From: DATBJJ01 sp036556425
GTDB taxonomy: Bacteria > Acidobacteriota > Vicinamibacteria > Vicinamibacterales > 2-12-FULL-66-21
NCBI GenBank assembly: GCA_036556425.1
Contig: DATBJJ010000125.1
Location: 1-64,000 of the forward strand
Direction of reading: 5' to 3'
DNA: 64,000 nt
Below are positions 1-7,882 of the stretch, piece by piece. The position numbers were made by a program, and so were the translations under genes. The notes below the pieces were generated by a model. The model was not told the DNA's origin. It ran no database searches and saw nothing but the letters and a program-made list of their open reading frames with translations. Each line of letters begins with the position of its first letter. The stretch's first letter is position 1.

Positions 1-1
1 G

Positions 2-376
2 CTGCCGACGCAGCACGTGAACGAGTTCGCGTCCTTCCTCGAGCAGACGCTCGGCTACCCTCGCGATCCGGTCCCGTCGAACGTCATGGACGACGCGGCA
101 TGGCTCAACGTCGGACGCGGCCAGCAGCTGCACGTCATCTACGTCGAGGGATTCGCGGTGTCGCCCTTCGAGCGCGAATTCGGCCGGCACGTGGCCGTCT
201 ATCACCCTCGCTCGGCGTTCGACGATCTGAAGCACCGCCTCGTGCAGCACGGAGCGGCCCTGATCGAGCCGCTCCGGCCGACGCCGTTCGATCGCTTCTT
301 CTTTCGAGATCCGGTGAACGGCTACGTGTTCGAGGTGATCGATCAGGCGCGGGCCGGCACGATCGAAACGGCGTGA
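2..376 (+). CDS. Glyoxalase/VOC-family protein, C-terminal part (truncated by window edge)
   Basis: The reading frame is open to the left edge, so the true N-terminus lies outside; the GTG at 17 is probably internal. The visible ~124 residues look like the closing half of a vicinal-oxygen-chelate fold: a strand with a His (QQLHVIYVEG), a helix (AFDDLKHRLVQHG) and the typical end FFFRDPVNGYVFEVID, where the Glu is usually a metal ligand. The substrate cannot be told from the fragment; glyoxalase-like and antibiotic-resistance-like members share this signature. The gene converges on the cupin gene, with 13 nt between the stop codons. Confidence 0.75.
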   Translation: MPTQHVNEFASFLEQTLGYPRDPVPSNVMDDAAWLNVGRGQQLHVIYVEGFAVSPFEREFGRHVAVYHPRSAFDDLKHRLVQHGAALIEPLRPTPFDRFFFRDPVNGYVFEVIDQARAGTIETA

Positions 377-389
377 CGCTCGAACATCC

Positions 390-788
390 TCACGCGCTCT
401 TCGCGAGCCACTTCGACCAGTAGAAGATCAGGGGCACCTTGCCGGTGTTCGTGATCCCGTGAATCACGTCGCCCGCGCAGTACATCATCGCGCCCGGGCC
501 GACCTTGGTCGTCTTGCCGGCGCATTCGATCTCGCCCGTGCCGGAGGCGACGATCATGAACTCCTCTTCGGGATGCTGATGCGGCGGGTGCGGGCTCGAT
601 CCCGGGTCGAGGACGCACATGCCGGCGCAGAGGCCGCTCAATTGATCGGTCGGGCCGTTATAGTGCGTGAACACGCGGCAGCCGAGGACGGGATCGGAGG
701 ACTGGAGCGCGTCGAGCCCAATCACCCCGTCGGGCAGCTTGGCTCCGGTGGTCGACGCGCTGACGACGTTCGCATTCTCGTTGGCCAT
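390..788 (-). CDS. Cupin-domain protein
   Basis: A 132-residue single-domain cupin. Motif 1 is SPHPPHQHPEEEF (H67, H70, H72, E76 as likely metal ligands) and motif 2 is CAGDVIHGITNTG with H110. Cys occurs at 54, 58 and 104, which is rather many for a small protein. I start at the ATG at 788 (MANENANV) because the upstream extension is Arg/Pro-rich and outside the fold. Small cupins of this kind bind a metal and act as dioxygenases, isomerases or ligand sensors; nothing here fixes the substrate. It lies between a VOC gene and the HTH/TOBE regulator, with no evidence of shared function. Confidence 0.8.
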   Translation of the reverse strand: MANENANVVSASTTGAKLPDGVIGLDALQSSDPVLGCRVFTHYNGPTDQLSGLCAGMCVLDPGSSPHPPHQHPEEEFMIVASGTGEIECAGKTTKVGPGAMMYCAGDVIHGITNTGKVPLIFYWSKWLAKSA

Positions 789-885
789 AGGGGCTGATCG
801 TGGTGGATCGCGCGCGCCTCGGTCAAGCGGCGGGTTCGCGCTCGCCACCCTCCCGCTCGGGTCGGCGGGCGTGTACGCAGCAGCC

Positions 886-1395
886 TCACGTCCGGCCGCC
901 CGCTCGCGGGGCGACGGAGCGGGCGATCATGACTTCCGTCGATTTGACGATCGCGACGGCCTCGTCGCCGCGCCGGAGCTTGAGCGCGCGAACCGCGTCG
1001 GCAGTGATCACCGCGGTAAGGCGTTGATCGCCGACTCGCAGACGCACCTGCGCGAGCAGTCCGTCGACGCGCACTTCTTCGACGAAGCCCCGCAGGCGAT
1101 TCCGCGCGCTGAGCCCGGCGAGCGGATCGTCCGCGCCGGCCGTCGTCGATCGGGATCGTCTCCGCGCCTCGGCCGACGCCACGTCGTCCCGGCCGCCGCG
1201 GTTACTATCCCTCGCGAGAAGGCGATCGATTTCCTCCTCGGACACGCGGTGATGGCCGCCCTGCGTCCGCGTCGTGCGCACCCGTCCGGTGTGGACCCAC
1301 CGCTTCACGGTGGAGTAGCCGACGCCGAGGCGCTCCGCGGCGGCACGGACCGTGAACAGGCGCATACCGGCGCGAATCGTATCATTTCGTCTCAT
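886..1395 (-). CDS. MerR/excisionase-type HTH regulator with C-terminal TOBE (molybdate-binding-like) domain
   Basis: The protein (169 aa) has two parts. Residues ~11-60 are a winged HTH of the MerR/excisionase class (AAERLGVGYSTVKRWVHTG, then the wing GGHHRVSEEEIDRLL). After a charged linker (61-98), residues ~99-160 form a TOBE/Mop-like domain (NRLRGFVEEVRVDGLLAQV, then AVKS-type end VAIVKSTEVMIAR). TOBE domains bind oxyanions such as molybdate or tungstate, so a small oxyanion-responsive DNA-binding protein is likely; this is inference. A second in-frame ATG at 1365 (MRLFTVRAA) may be the real start. It is divergent from the PadR1 gene across a ~120-nt control region. Confidence 0.8.
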   Translation of the reverse strand: MRRNDTIRAGMRLFTVRAAAERLGVGYSTVKRWVHTGRVRTTRTQGGHHRVSEEEIDRLLARDSNRGGRDDVASAEARRRSRSTTAGADDPLAGLSARNRLRGFVEEVRVDGLLAQVRLRVGDQRLTAVITADAVRALKLRRGDEAVAIVKSTEVMIARSVAPRAGGRT

Positions 1396-1432
1396 TCCGG
1401 TCCACGAAGTCGACTCGGCCGGCCGGCTCCTC

Positions 1433-1478
1433 TTGACAAACTAGAGAAGAGGCATATGCTGGCTGCTCCTCTAGTTTG
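1433..1478 (+). promoter_or_regulatory. Promoter and CTAG-type inverted repeat of the first PadR-ADOP operon
   Basis: A perfect TTGACA (1433-1438) is followed after 16 nt by TATGCT (1455-1460), a good sigma70 promoter. A perfect 10-bp inverted repeat, CAAACTAGAG (1437-1446) and CTCTAGTTTG (1469-1478), brackets the -10 box, so a bound dimer would block the polymerase. Read as CTAGAGAAG-N16-CTCCTCTAG it matches the repeat in front of the second PadR gene at 7596-7630. Autoregulation by the PadR encoded downstream is the likely use. Confidence 0.75.
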
Positions 1479-1515
1479 GCTAGATGACTGCACCGACGAA
1501 CGGGAGCGACCGCAG

Positions 1516-1869
1516 ATGCCGCCAGATCCGAAGCCGAGCAGCCTCGTGCAGGGCACGCTGCATATGCTCATCCTGAAGACCCTCGCGCTCGAGCCGCTGC
1601 ACGGCTATGGGATCGGCGTGCGCCTCGAGCAGATCAGCAAGGGCGTCTTTCAGGTCAACGCCGGGTCGCTCTTTCCCGCGCTGCGGCGCCTCGAGCGCGA
1701 CGGCTTGATCGTCGGCGAATGGCGCGTCACCGAGAACAACCGGCGCGCGAAGTACTACGCGGCGACCGCGCAGGGTCGCGCCACGCTGAAACGCGAGACG
1801 CGCGACTGGGAGGCGCAAGCGGGCGCGATCGCGAGAATCCTGCGCGCGTCGCTCGGTGAGCTGTCGTGA
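1516..1869 (+). CDS. PadR-family transcriptional regulator (PadR1, subtype A)
   Basis: A 117-residue PadR protein. It opens with LVQGTLHMLILKTLALEPLHGYGI, the standard first helices of the family, followed by the recognition helix region NAGSLFPALRRLERDGLI (~48-65) and the wing with NNRRAKYYAATAQG (74-88). The short C-terminal helix (97-112) fits the PadR subfamily-1 dimerization helix. The ATG at 1516 gives the usual PadR length and has GGGAGCG upstream. The stop overlaps the GTG start of the next ADOP gene by 4 nt, so the two are translationally coupled. PadR proteins are usually ligand-responsive repressors; the ligand is unknown. Confidence 0.93.
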   Translation: MPPDPKPSSLVQGTLHMLILKTLALEPLHGYGIGVRLEQISKGVFQVNAGSLFPALRRLERDGLIVGEWRVTENNRRAKYYAATAQGRATLKRETRDWEAQAGAIARILRASLGELS

Positions 1870-4553
1870 TCGCGTCGAGACGCGTCGCGGCCGGTCTCGC
1901 CGCGCTGTTCAGACGCGCGCGCGGGGAGCGCGAGCTGGATGCCGAGCTCGGCGCGTTCCTCCAGGAAGCGATCGACGACAACATGCGCGCGGGAATGAGC
2001 CGTGAGGCGGCGGTCCGGGCCGCGCGGCTCAGGCTCGGAAGCACGGCGGCCGTCAAAGAAAACGTTCGCGACGCCGGTTGGGAATCGCTCGTCGATGCCG
2101 CATGGCTCGACGTTCGGTACGCGCTCCGCAGCCTGCGCAAATCACCCGGCTTCGCCGCGGCTGCGACGCTGACGCTGGCGCTCGGCATCGGCGCCACGAC
2201 GGCGATCTTCAGCCTGCTCGACGCGGTCCTCCTTCGATCGCTTCCCGTCGAGAATCCCGAGGAGCTCGTGCTCGTGGGCGGACCGCAGTACCCGGTCTTC
2301 AAAGCGTACAAGCAGCGCACGCATATCTTTGCCGATCTCCTTGCCACGAGCGGCGTGACGCCGCTGGACGTCGAAGTCCAGAGCGGCGTTCGAGAGCGCA
2401 CCGCGGTCTCGCTCGTCTCCGGTTCGTACTTCTCCACGCTTGGCGTCCGCGCGTCGATCGGCCGCGTCTTCACGGCGAGCGAGGATGTCGCCGCCGGGCA
2501 GCATCCGATTGCGGTCGTGAGCGACGCGTATTGGCGGCGCGAATTCGGAGGCGATCCATTCGTCGTCAATCGCATCGTCCGCGTCAGCGGCACGCCAATC
2601 ACGATCGTCGGCGTGGCGCCGCGCGGGTTCTTCGGCGAGCACGTGGGCAGGGCGCCCGATCTTTGGATTCCGCTCACGATGTGGGGACACATCGTGCCTG
2701 GACGGAACCTGCTCGAGAGCCCGGGCACCGGGTGGCTTCGGCTGATCGGCCGCGTGCAGCCGGGCGTTCCGACGTCGGGCGCGCAGCCCGAGTTGACGCA
2801 GGTCTTTCGTCGGACCCTGGAAGAGATCTTCGGACCGAACGTGTCCGCCGACACGCGCCGCGATATCGCCGGCGCGGCGATTGGATTCGAGCCCGCGGCG
2901 CGAGGCGTGTCGGCGCTCCGCGCGCAGTTCGCGCGCCCGCTGCAGCTCCTGATGGGCGCCGTCGTCCTCGTCCTCTTGATCGCGTGCGCGAACATCGCGA
3001 ACCTCTTGCTCGCGCGCGCGGCGGCGCGCCGCCGTGAGATCGACGTGCGGCTGGCGCTCGGGATCGGCCGCGCGCGCCTCGTCCGGCAACTCCTGACCGA
3101 AAGCCTCGTGCTCGCGGCGATCGGCGGCACGTTCGGGATCGCGGTTGCGTTCGCAGGAAGAGACGCGCTGCTTCGATTCATCTCCGAGGATGGCTCGCGG
3201 CTCGCCGTTGCCGCCCCGGCGGACGCGCGGCTGTTCGCGTTCGTCGCGATCGTGTCGCTCGCGACCGCGATCCTCTTTGGCCTTGCGCCCGCCTGGCAAT
3301 CGGCGCGCACGCGCATCGCCGGGTCGCTCGCGTCGCGCCACGAGAGCGGCGCGCCTCACCGCCACCGTCTCAGCTCGCTCCTCGTCGTCGCACAAGTGGC
3401 CATCTCGCTCGTGCTCCTGATGGGCGCCGGACTGTTCCTGAGAACAATCGCCAATCTGCGTGACGTCGATCTGGGCTTCGATCCGGAGCGCCTTCTGATC
3501 GTGGACGTCAATCCGCAGGCGGCCGGCTATCAGGGCGAGCGCGCGATCGCGCTGCATCGCAAACTGATCGAGCGGATCGCGTCGCTGCCGAACGTATCGT
3601 CGGTCAGCTTCGCCGAGAACGGCGTGCTGAGTGGACGCGACAGCAGCACGAACTTGATGCGTCCCGTTGGGTTCCTCGAAGGGAAGGACGGGTTTCCACG
3701 CAGCCAGTGGGACGTGGTCGGTCCGCGCTATTTCTCGACGTCTGGAGTTGCGCTCGTGTCCGGCCGCGACTTCACGGAGGACGACGTCGCCGGATCCGCG
3801 CCGGTCGTTGCGATCGACGAGCGCATGAGCCGGGTGTTCTTCCAAGGCGCCGATCCGATCGGACGGCATCTCGTGTGGGGTGTCGGCGGGCCCGAGCTCG
3901 AGATCGTGGCGGTCGTACGTGACGTCAAACAGAGCGGGCCGAAAACAGAGGCCCAATCGCGCTTCTATCTCCCGTACTACCAGCTCACGCGCGTGCGACC
4001 GAGTTGGGTGCTGGCCAGCACGCTCTTTTTCGTTCGCACGGCAGCGCGTCCGGTTGCATTCGCGCCCGAGCTGCGCCGCGTCATTCAGTCGGAGGATCCG
4101 CGGCTGTCGATTGCGAGGCTCGAGATCGGTCCGGAGCTCGTCAGCCGGACGCTCGTCCAGGAACGGATGGTCGCGGTTCTTCTCGTTACTTTTGGCGCGC
4201 TGGCTGCCGGCCTCGCATGTCTCGGACTGTACGGCCTCATCGCGTACGACGTCGCGCGCCGCACGAACGAGATTGGCATTCGCATGGCGCTCGGCGCGCG
4301 GCCAGGTCAGGTTCGCGCGCTGATGCTGCGGCGAGCGCTCGTCTGGATTTCCGCGGGGGTCGGCGCGGGCGTGCCGCTTGCGCTGAGCACGTCCCGCGTC
4401 GCGCAGAATCTCCTCTTCGGCCTGAGCCCGACGGACACGGCAACGCTCGTCGTCGCGGCGATCGTGATCTCGGCGATGGGGCTGATTGCCGCGTACATTC
4501 CGGCACGCCGCGCGTCGCGCGTGGATCCGCTGATCGCGCTGCGCGTCGGCTGA
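1866..4553 (+). CDS. ADOP-type permease (MacB/FtsX-like, prefix subtype A), ADOP1
   Basis: An 895-residue ADOP (acidobacterial duplicated orphan permease): two tandem MacB_PCD-FtsX units with no ATPase in the gene or beside it. Residues ~18-78 form the soluble helical prefix (ERELDAELGAFLQEAI, then GMSREAAVRAARLRLG). The signature DVRYALRSLRKSPGF comes at ~82, followed by TM1 (LTLALGIGATTAIFSLLDA). The first FtsX block starts at ~358 (LMGAVVLVLLIACANIANLL, then RRREIDVRLALGIGR). The second ends with RTNEIGIRMALGARPGQV and IPARRASRVDPLIALR. The GTG start overlaps the PadR1 stop. The substrate is unknown; relatives move or reshape envelope molecules using a partner ATPase. Confidence 0.9.
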   Translation: MIASRRVAAGLAALFRRARGERELDAELGAFLQEAIDDNMRAGMSREAAVRAARLRLGSTAAVKENVRDAGWESLVDAAWLDVRYALRSLRKSPGFAAAATLTLALGIGATTAIFSLLDAVLLRSLPVENPEELVLVGGPQYPVFKAYKQRTHIFADLLATSGVTPLDVEVQSGVRERTAVSLVSGSYFSTLGVRASIGRVFTASEDVAAGQHPIAVVSDAYWRREFGGDPFVVNRIVRVSGTPITIVGVAPRGFFGEHVGRAPDLWIPLTMWGHIVPGRNLLESPGTGWLRLIGRVQPGVPTSGAQPELTQVFRRTLEEIFGPNVSADTRRDIAGAAIGFEPAARGVSALRAQFARPLQLLMGAVVLVLLIACANIANLLLARAAARRREIDVRLALGIGRARLVRQLLTESLVLAAIGGTFGIAVAFAGRDALLRFISEDGSRLAVAAPADARLFAFVAIVSLATAILFGLAPAWQSARTRIAGSLASRHESGAPHRHRLSSLLVVAQVAISLVLLMGAGLFLRTIANLRDVDLGFDPERLLIVDVNPQAAGYQGERAIALHRKLIERIASLPNVSSVSFAENGVLSGRDSSTNLMRPVGFLEGKDGFPRSQWDVVGPRYFSTSGVALVSGRDFTEDDVAGSAPVVAIDERMSRVFFQGADPIGRHLVWGVGGPELEIVAVVRDVKQSGPKTEAQSRFYLPYYQLTRVRPSWVLASTLFFVRTAARPVAFAPELRRVIQSEDPRLSIARLEIGPELVSRTLVQERMVAVLLVTFGALAAGLACLGLYGLIAYDVARRTNEIGIRMALGARPGQVRALMLRRALVWISAGVGAGVPLALSTSRVAQNLLFGLSPTDTATLVVAAIVISAMGLIAAYIPARRASRVDPLIALRVG

Positions 4554-4558
4554 GACGT

Positions 4559-7216
4559 CTATTCCTGCCGGAGAGCCTTCAACGGCTCGACGCGCGCGGC
4601 CCAGCGCGCGGGAACGTAGGACGCGAGCATCGCGATCGCGCACAGCAGCGCGAGAACGATCGCGTACGTCCACGCGTCGTTCGGCGTGACACCAAAGAGC
4701 AGCGTCCTCGTCGATCGCAGCAGCACGAATGCGGCGGCCACGCCAATCGCCGCGCCAATCGCCGCGAGCCTGAGGCCGCCGGCGACAACAGATCGGGTCA
4801 GCCGCCCTTGCTGCGCGCCGAGCGCGATGCGAATGCCGATCTCCTTCGTTCGCTCCGAGACCAGGAATGCGAGCAGCGCGTAGAGCCCGAGCGCCGTCAC
4901 GAGGAGTCCGCTCGACGCGAATGCGGCGGAGACGATCGCGGTCAAGCGGTCGCGCGCGATGCTCTCGGCAAACGCGCCCTCGTAGGTTCTGACCCGCGTG
5001 ACCGCGAGATTCGGATCGAGACGGTGAATCTCGTCGACAGCGGATCTCGCGATCGCGGCAGGCTGGCTGGTGCGCAGGACGAGCGTCATCGCCGTCTCCG
5101 CCATCTGGCGATGGCTGTAGAACACGGTCGGCTGCGGTTCGCTTCGGATCGATCCCTCGCTCACGTCGCCGACGACGCCGATCACGGGAGCGTAGGGATT
5201 CTCCTGCTGCATCCAGACCGTGAGCGAGGCGGTGAGCGGATCGATATCCGACAGAAACGCCTTCGCGAAGGCCTCGTTCACGATGAACCCCGGCGCGGGG
5301 TTCGCATCGTCCGCGGCCGTGAACTCGCGGCCGGCCAGCACCGGGATGCGAAGCGTGCGGAAATATCCCGGCGTGACCACGCGAATCATCGCGCTCGGCC
5401 GCTCGTTCATCGGCAGCTCGGGAGTGCCACGGCGGTGGAACGCGGTGCCTCCTCGAACCGCGCCGATGACCGCGAGGCTGTTGCCCGCCGCGGCCGACTC
5501 CACGCCCGGAAGCGCGGCGAGCCGATCGATCGCCTCTCGATAGAACTGCACTCTCCGCTCGGCAGGATACCGAGCGCCGGGCAGGCCCAGTTCCATCGTC
5601 AACACGTTCTGCTTGTCGACGCCCGTGCGCGCGTCGTTGAGCGCGATCAGCGTTCGCACGAGCAGCCCCGCGCCGCAGAGCAGCGTCACGCTCATCGCCA
5701 GTTGACCGACGACGAGCGCCTGCCGGATCCGCGGCGCGTGCGTGACCGTCAATCCGCCGGTGCGAATCGACGTCACGATCGACTCGCGCGCGACCAGCAG
5801 CGCGGGCACGATTCCGACGACGAGACCGGTCAACATCGAAAGGGCAATCGTGTACCCGAGGACGCGGAGATCCACTGAGAGATCGGGGACGCGCAGCAGG
5901 TCAGGCGGCGCAAGCGCCACCAGCGCGCCCACGCTCGACCCAGCCAACGCGGCGCCGAGCACGCCGCCCATGCCGGCGAGCAGCACGCTCTCGACGAGCA
6001 GTTGACGGACGATCGCCCAGCGTCCCGCTCCCAACGACGTTCGGATCGCGATCTCCCGCCGCCGCGACGCGGCTCGCGCCAGCAGCAGATTGGCGACGTT
6101 GAAGCACGCGATTGACAGCAGAACGCCGACCGCGCCGTAGAGCACGAGCAGCGATGTCTGCACGGGGCCGCTCAGCTCGTCGCGCATGGCGACGACGGTG
6201 ACCGTCGTGTTCTTGTTGAAGGCGTGGGTCGCGGCGAGCCGCTGCGCGATGCCCTGCATCTCTGTCCGCGCGGCGCGGAGCGGCGTCCCCGTCTGCAGCC
6301 GGCCGACGACGTTCATGAACCGGCCGGCGGTTTCGCGCCACGCTTGACTTCGATTGAGCCGGAATGCCGTCCACAGATCGTTGTCGGAATCGATGAATCG
6401 GAAGCCCGCGGGCATCACGCCGATGACTTCGGCCGGCGTGTCGTTCACGTGCACGGTGCGGCCGACGATCTGCGGATCACCGCCGAAGCGTCCTTGCCAT
6501 AGGCGATGGCTGAGAACGACAACGAGCCGCGCGTTCGGCCGGTCGTCCTCTTGCGAAATCGTCCGGCCCAGGAGCGGCATCACTCCCAGCAGCGGAAAGA
6601 ATTCGGACGACACGAGCTGCAGATTCAAGCGTGCCGGCTCGCCGGCGCCCGTCAGCGTCGTCGTCGACGATCGCCATGCCGCGAGCGCCTGCATCGTACG
6701 GCTCTCACGCTGCCAATCCATCCAATTCGCCGGAGAGACCACGCCGCGTGCGCGCGCGCTCGGAAGTGGTCCTCCGCCCGGCCGGCTCTGAAATGTTTCG
6801 TAGATCGTGACGAGCTCGTCGCCGCGCGGATAGGGCAGCGGCCGCAGCAGCAACTGATCGACCACGGAAAAGATCGCGGTGTTTCCGCCGATGCCGAGGG
6901 CGAGCGTGAGAACGACGGCGATCGTGAACCCGGGGCTCTTCCGAAGGCCGCGGCCCATGTGCCTGACGTCGCGCACGAGGCCTTCCAGAAGGCGCGAGGT
7001 TCGTACGTCGTGGCCCTGCTCCTTCAACCGGAGCATCGATCCGAAGCGCGCGCGCGCGGCGCGCTCCGCCTCGCTTCGGCTCATTCCGGCGTCGACGTAA
7101 TCGCGAACGATGGAATCGACATGGAACGTCATCTCGCGATCCATCTCGCGATCGCGGGTGCCCCATGTGAAGAGGGCAATCAGGCGGCGGAGGAATCGTG
7201 GCGCGCGGAACGGCAT
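4559..7216 (-). CDS. ADOP-type permease (prefix subtype A), ADOP2
   Basis: An 885-residue duplicated MacB/FtsX-like permease. The ATG at 7216 (MPFRAPRFLRR) follows the PadR2 stop by one base. The prefix domain (~20-75) has RDREMDREMTFHVDSIVRDY and GMSRSEAERAARARFG, the same kind as in ADOP1. DVRHMGRGLRKSPGF is at 83-97, then TM1 (AVVLTLALGIGGNTAIFSVV). FtsX block 1 has LSIACFNVANLLLARAASRR and REIAIRTSLGAGRW; block 2 has SERTKEIGIRIALGAQQGRL and YVPARWAARVEPLKALRQE. Its stop is only 5 bases from the ADOP1 stop on the other strand, so the two cassettes are mirror images with no terminator between them. Confidence 0.9.
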   Translation of the reverse strand: MPFRAPRFLRRLIALFTWGTRDREMDREMTFHVDSIVRDYVDAGMSRSEAERAARARFGSMLRLKEQGHDVRTSRLLEGLVRDVRHMGRGLRKSPGFTIAVVLTLALGIGGNTAIFSVVDQLLLRPLPYPRGDELVTIYETFQSRPGGGPLPSARARGVVSPANWMDWQRESRTMQALAAWRSSTTTLTGAGEPARLNLQLVSSEFFPLLGVMPLLGRTISQEDDRPNARLVVVLSHRLWQGRFGGDPQIVGRTVHVNDTPAEVIGVMPAGFRFIDSDNDLWTAFRLNRSQAWRETAGRFMNVVGRLQTGTPLRAARTEMQGIAQRLAATHAFNKNTTVTVVAMRDELSGPVQTSLLVLYGAVGVLLSIACFNVANLLLARAASRRREIAIRTSLGAGRWAIVRQLLVESVLLAGMGGVLGAALAGSSVGALVALAPPDLLRVPDLSVDLRVLGYTIALSMLTGLVVGIVPALLVARESIVTSIRTGGLTVTHAPRIRQALVVGQLAMSVTLLCGAGLLVRTLIALNDARTGVDKQNVLTMELGLPGARYPAERRVQFYREAIDRLAALPGVESAAAGNSLAVIGAVRGGTAFHRRGTPELPMNERPSAMIRVVTPGYFRTLRIPVLAGREFTAADDANPAPGFIVNEAFAKAFLSDIDPLTASLTVWMQQENPYAPVIGVVGDVSEGSIRSEPQPTVFYSHRQMAETAMTLVLRTSQPAAIARSAVDEIHRLDPNLAVTRVRTYEGAFAESIARDRLTAIVSAAFASSGLLVTALGLYALLAFLVSERTKEIGIRIALGAQQGRLTRSVVAGGLRLAAIGAAIGVAAAFVLLRSTRTLLFGVTPNDAWTYAIVLALLCAIAMLASYVPARWAARVEPLKALRQE

Positions 7217-7217
7217 C

Positions 7218-7562
7218 TCAAGCTCCCTGTGCGATGGCCCGCAAGACTTTGGAGACCGCCTTCGAGAGACGGAGCCAGCCTTCCAGCTCCGCGTCGGCGG
7301 CGATGCGTCCTTTTCTCGTGAGCTTGTAGAACTTGGCCTTGCGGTTGTTCTCGGTCGTGCGCCAGTCGGATTGGATGAGGCCTTGCTCTTCCATCCGATA
7401 GAGCGCGGGATAGAGCGATCCTTCTTCGACCCGGAGCACGTCGTCCGACAGTTCGTGCAGGCGCGTCGCGATGCCGTACCCGTGGTTCGGGCCGGCACCC
7501 AGGGTCTTCAGGATGAGCAGGTCGAGCGTGCCTTGAATGAGGTCGATGCGTCTGACAGCCAT
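7218..7562 (-). CDS. PadR-family transcriptional regulator (PadR2, subtype A)
   Basis: A 114-residue PadR protein starting MAVRRIDLIQGTLDLLIL, then HGYGIATRLHELSDDVLRV, the recognition region EEGSLYPALYRMEEQGLI and the wing NNRKAKFYKLTRKG. The NNR(R/K)AK(F/Y)Y wing is shared with PadR1 and, in altered form, with PadR4. The ATG at 7562 gives the normal length; an upstream TTG would add residues outside the fold. It is the first gene of a two-gene operon with ADOP2 (1 nt spacing). A strong inverted repeat lies 34-68 nt upstream of the start. Confidence 0.92.
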   Translation of the reverse strand: MAVRRIDLIQGTLDLLILKTLGAGPNHGYGIATRLHELSDDVLRVEEGSLYPALYRMEEQGLIQSDWRTTENNRKAKFYKLTRKGRIAADAELEGWLRLSKAVSKVLRAIAQGA

Positions 7563-7595
7563 AGCCGTGCCGAGTAGTGTAGTTACCTTAGACAA

Positions 7596-7630
7596 TCTAG
7601 GGAAGAAAAAGGTTGGCTCCCTTCCCTAGA
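7596..7630 (-). promoter_or_regulatory. CTAG-type operator of the second PadR-ADOP operon
   Basis: A perfect 10-bp inverted repeat, TCTAGGGAAG (7596-7605) and CTTCCCTAGA (7621-7630), with 15 nt between arms. The core CTAGGGAAG-N15-CTTCCCTAG matches the repeat upstream of PadR1 (CTAGAGAAG-N16-CTCCTCTAG). I could not place a convincing -35/-10 pair here, so the core promoter is left open. Likely role: autoregulation of PadR2-ADOP2. Confidence 0.65.
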
Positions 7631-7724
7631 CGGTCCAAGTGAACGTGAGCCCGACTACCTGACGTCGGTGCGAGATGGCCGGTTTTGCCACGACGTCGGC
7701 AATACGATTGGAGTCACGAAATCC

Positions 7725-7787
7725 GGCGGTTAGCTGTTCCAGAAAGGAACAAAACGACTGGGGTCAGACCCCAACCTCCGAACCGCC
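7725..7787. repeat. REP-like folded element (outer stem with two inner hairpins)
   Basis: An outer inverted repeat GGCGGTT (7725-7731) / AACCGCC (7781-7787) encloses two hairpins: GTTCC-agaaa-GGAAC (7736-7750) and TGGGGTC-a-GACCCCA (7759-7773). All three stems are perfect. Together they would fold as a three-way junction in single-stranded DNA or RNA. Such palindromes are typical of REP elements mobilised by RAYT transposases, and a RAYT gene lies at 27.1 kb, but no second copy of this exact element was seen in the window. The rest of the 7563-7882 gap holds only the PadR2 operator. Confidence 0.5.
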
Positions 7788-7882
7788 AGCGGGGCCGCCA
7801 ATGCGTTGCGTCAACGGCAGTTGACGCCCTTCCCAACGCGGTCCTACCGGGTGGGTGGAAATGTTGCAGTGAGCCTCCGACT

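Noticed and set aside
667..1515. N-terminal extension of PadR1
   Set aside because: The frame stays open upstream, but it crosses the HTH/TOBE gene and the promoter; the PadR fold begins just after the ATG at 1516.
2142..4673. Long minus-strand open frame opposite ADOP1
   Set aside because: Composition (Arg/Asp/Glu-rich, no hydrophobic core) is that of an antisense shadow of the permease gene.
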